Made by a program: the position numbers and the translations under genes. The notes under the pieces are model-generated. The model was not told the origin of the DNA, did no database searches, and saw only the letters and a list, made by a program, of their open reading frames with translations. A DNA stretch of 64,000 bases from Chitinophaga rupis (GTDB lineage: Bacteria > Bacteroidota > Bacteroidia > Chitinophagales > Chitinophagaceae), in contig NZ_FOBB01000003.1 in the NCBI RefSeq assembly GCF_900109685.1, positions 62,001 through 126,000 on the forward strand. The letters run 5' to 3'. Positions 61,647 through 64,000 of this stretch are shown piece after piece (the first letter of the stretch is position 1; the number at the start of each line of letters is the position of its first letter).

Positions 61647-64000
61647 TTAGTTGTCATCTACCAAACGTATATAATACACTGGCGATGTTGATGCGCCGTT
61701 CAAAGCCTTAAATTTTACGCGTATCTGGTCTTTGTTTTTCAACAGGGCGGCGGGAATACGGTATTCAATATCAAAAAACCTTGATTGATTCCACCTGTTT
61801 GTATTGTTCTCTGCAATCAGCTTTTGATCATCAATATAGATCTCAAAGTTCCTGTTACCCCATTCAGCGCCCCAATAGCGAACCATTAAACTAAGGCTGG
61901 TGTCGTGGTTGGTGGCAAGGCTATAGCTGAAATAACCGCCGTCAAACGCCTCCCGGTAAAACTGGTCCTGCGCTGTTCCTTTTCTTGATCTCTCAGCCTG
62001 CATCGCATGATCAGCTTCGGGCTGCTGCTCACCGGCGGCAACAAAGCTTACCGTACGGTTTTCAAGCGCCAGTTTTTCTTTTTCAACTGCGGTAAGTGAA
62101 TCCAGGTAAGCATGGTATTGTTTGTTGGATAAAGCCATCCAGTAGATCATATAACGTGCGTCATGTATCTGGTAAAAAGGTTGGAGTTCCGTGCCGGCTG
62201 CATTAATCATTTTTACTCCCGGCATAGTAAAATGCAACGGCGCATCTTTCACCGGAACAAGGCTGGCCGTGATCGCCGGCAGATCATCCTCAATAACAAT
62301 GGGGGCTTGATCTACGGGCAGCTTTTTGCCGCTGGCTATATGCCCCCAGCGGCTGTCATCCGCAATCAATCCTTTCATATCCTGTGTACCTGTTTTTGCG
62401 CCAAGCAAAACAGGACCGTGCATAATGGCAATATAAGCAGGCACATTTGGCAAATGCTCAATGGTATTATGCATTGGCAGCTTTACTTCAACTACATCGC
62501 CTTTCTTCCAGCGGCGGTTAATGGCGACATATGAAGATGGCTGCCCCTCAAAGGGGACAGGTTTTCCATTCACTGTAATTTTCAATGCACCAGCTGCTAC
62601 CCATCCCGGATAACGTATCATCATTGGAAATGAAGATGCGCCCCCTGTAATAACCAGCCTGGTTTGCTCTTCATACGGAAAGGCTGTTTCCTGCCGCAGT
62701 TGTATAGCCTTTTCTTTCCAGTTTAAGGCAGATGCCACAAACAGGTTTACGTATAGCGAATCGTGCGAGTGCGTGTAAATAAACTGGTTATACTTGCCGT
62801 GGTTCTCCATGCCTGTTCCGACACAGCACCACATGGCTTCATTGGGAGCGGAATATACCCGGTAGCTGCGGGGGCGAACGGGCGTGAAGTACACATAACC
62901 ACCTGTTTCGGGATTTTGCGTTGATAGGATGTGATTGAGCATTGTTCTTTCGTAGTAATCAGCATACCTAGCTGCGGGCGTCATCCGGAACAGATCTTCC
63001 GTAAGCTTAAGCATATTGCTGGAATTACACGATTCAGGACCTTCCACGTCATTGATAAAATCAGTACATGCCTGCGCGCTTGGAAAAAACTCGCGCCGGC
63101 TGTTGCCTCCAAAAGCGAGCGTGCGGTTTGCCGTAACAGTTTGCCAGAAAAATCTGCCTGCTCCTTCGTATACGGAATCACCGCCTAACTCACCGATCCT
63201 GGCAAAGCCAATTGCCTTAGGCACCTGCGTATTCGCATGTTTGTTATCAAGGTTATCGATACCCTCAGCCATTGAATTGAGCAACATTCTATGCGAAAAC
63301 CTTTTAGCCGCAGCCAGGTATTTTTCATCACCGCTAAGCTGATATGCATCTGCCAGTACTTCATTCATCCCGCCCTGCTCTGTATCAAGCATCGCCTGCA
63401 TTTGATCCTCCGTTAACCCGGCGGTTATGCTTACCGCCCAGCCGCAAAACTTAAGAAAGATATTCTTTGCATCCTCATTGCCGGCATATACCCAGGCATC
63501 CCTTAAGCCGGCATACATTTTATGTACATTGTACCATGGTACCCATGCTGCATGAAAGGCTTTAAAATCGCCCTGCTTAACAGACAGCCAAACGGCCTTG
63601 CTATAAGGTACGCCGCCCACATAGCCTGTGCCCCAGTCCGCGTGTTGTTTTGTATTGGCATCCTGGCAGGTCTTTAATTCCGCGATCATATAGTTCAGGC
63701 GCTGCCGGCAGCCTGCATTGCCGGCAGCAGCATTTATAGCCATTGCAGTTAAATAATGGCCGCCGATATGGCCATCTAATCCATCCCAGTTTGCATAACT
63801 TGAGTCTTTCGGCGTTAAGCCTGCTTCTTTGCGGTAAGGCGCCAGCAAACGGTCAACATTATACTGCATGAGCGTTTTAATGTTCAGGTCTCTGGCCTGT
63901 TTAAACGGACCGGCCAATAGCTCAACGTCACTCAACGGAAATTCGTTGGGATAAAGCCTTGATTGCGCCACAACACCAAGGCAGCATATATTGCAGAGTA
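61647..64000 (-). CDS. GH127/DUF1680 beta-L-arabinofuranosidase-like protein (5' end outside window)
   Basis: Reading frame is open through the window end; the part inside starts with LCNICCLGVVAQSRLYP, which looks like the end of a signal peptide, so an exported glycosidase. Family features: LSDVELLAGPF, NWDGLDGHIGGHYLTAMA, NEVLADAY. The zinc-thiolate active site of GH127 is preserved: E313-x-C315 (PESCNSSN) and C382-C383 (AMWCCVGTGMENH), numbered from GTG 63971. The C-terminal half has beta-sandwich domains. Substrate may be arabinose-containing glycans. No SusCD pair is in view. Confidence 0.92.
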   Translation of the reverse strand, partial: LCNICCLGVVAQSRLYPNEFPLSDVELLAGPFKQARDLNIKTLMQYNVDRLLAPYRKEAGLTPKDSSYANWDGLDGHIGGHYLTAMAINAAAGNAGCRQRLNYMIAELKTCQDANTKQHADWGTGYVGGVPYSKAVWLSVKQGDFKAFHAAWVPWYNVHKMYAGLRDAWVYAGNEDAKNIFLKFCGWAVSITAGLTEDQMQAMLDTEQGGMNEVLADAYQLSGDEKYLAAAKRFSHRMLLNSMAEGIDNLDNKHANTQVPKAIGFARIGELGGDSVYEGAGRFFWQTVTANRTLAFGGNSRREFFPSAQACTDFINDVEGPESCNSSNMLKLTEDLFRMTPAARYADYYERTMLNHILSTQNPETGGYVYFTPVRPRSYRVYSAPNEAMWCCVGTGMENHGKYNQFIYTHSHDSLYVNLFVASALNWKEKAIQLRQETAFPYEEQTRLVITGGASSFPMMIRYPGWVAAGALKITVNGKPVPFEGQPSSYVAINRRWKKGDVVEVKLPMHNTIEHLPNVPAYIAIMHGPVLLGAKTGTQDMKGLIADDSRWGHIASGKKLPVDQAPIVIEDDLPAITASLVPVKDAPLHFTMPGVKMINAAGTELQPFYQIHDARYMIYWMALSNKQYHAYLDSLTAVEKEKLALENRTVSFVAAGEQQPEADHAMQAERSRKGTAQDQFYREAFDGGYFSYSLATNHDTSLSLMVRYWGAEWGNRNFEIYIDDQKLIAENNTNRWNQSRFFDIEYRIPAALLKNKDQIRVKFKALNGASTSPVYYIRLVDDN

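Overview
The window looks like a chromosomal segment of a Bacteroidota organism, most likely family Chitinophagaceae (Chitinophaga-like). Support: many sites matching the Bacteroidota -7 promoter element TAnnTTTG with few Shine-Dalgarno motifs, an Oar-type TonB-dependent receptor, a propeller-type LytS sensor with a LytTR regulator, a type 3 (archaeal-like) ProS, a fused RibBA, and proteins of the kind common in that family. No rRNA, CRISPR array or transposase was found. The genus is an inference.

Layout. 1-14.6 kb: 5'-truncated gamma-glutamyltransferase, DinB-like protein, lipoprotein, alpha-oxoamine-synthase-like PLP enzyme, coiled-coil exported protein, TraB/GumN protein, isoaspartyl peptidase, giant TamB, RibBA, an unknown protein. 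15-18.3 kb: Oar-like TonB receptor. 18.5-23.9 kb: an amidoligase-type biosynthetic cluster (esterase, ATP-grasp ligase with a lysine-rich tail, GCS2/YbdK ligase, a 27-residue ORF, class I glutamine amidotransferase, second ATP-grasp-like protein) that plausibly makes or modifies an unknown peptide-like product. 23.9-25.6 kb: a convergent gene for a non-secretory, HExxH aspzincin-like (M35-like) metallopeptidase with an acidic/basic linker resembling a nuclear localisation signal; it could be an injected effector. 25.8-31.1 kb: membrane protein, RidA, rhodanese, PASTA protein, Ddl, NTF2-like lipoprotein, ferredoxin. 31.2-47.8 kb: LuxC-type acyl-CoA reductase, HtrA/DegP, a proS-histidine kinase-LytTR operon, Gly/Tyr-rich lipoprotein, OmpP1/FadL porin, then a minus-strand run with three tRNA-maturation genes (MiaA, CCA-adding enzyme, TsaC/Sua5) and a glycosyltransferase. 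47.8-53.3 kb: ECF sigma/anti-sigma/membrane/M1 peptidase operon and dapD. 53.5-61.6 kb: two identical tRNA-Leu(CAG) genes with a third partial 3' copy between them, flanking a patchwork of AT-rich accessory genes (S41-like peptidase, two RibD/DHFR-like reductases, two serine hydrolases, AraC regulator). 61.6-64 kb: a GH127/DUF1680 arabinofuranosidase cut by the window end.

The most unusual non-coding feature is a set of intergenic spacers bounded by inverted arms built from short degenerate units. The unit type differs between spacers (ATTACGAATT, AGTTGGCAGT, GCTTTATGCTTT, CCATGGTCCATAGT, AACGCTT and others). Arms abut or run into stop codons, and in two spacers the two arms are perfect inverted copies (33 and 32 bp) that share spacer-specific variants. 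GC-rich REP-like palindromes occur in three other spacers.
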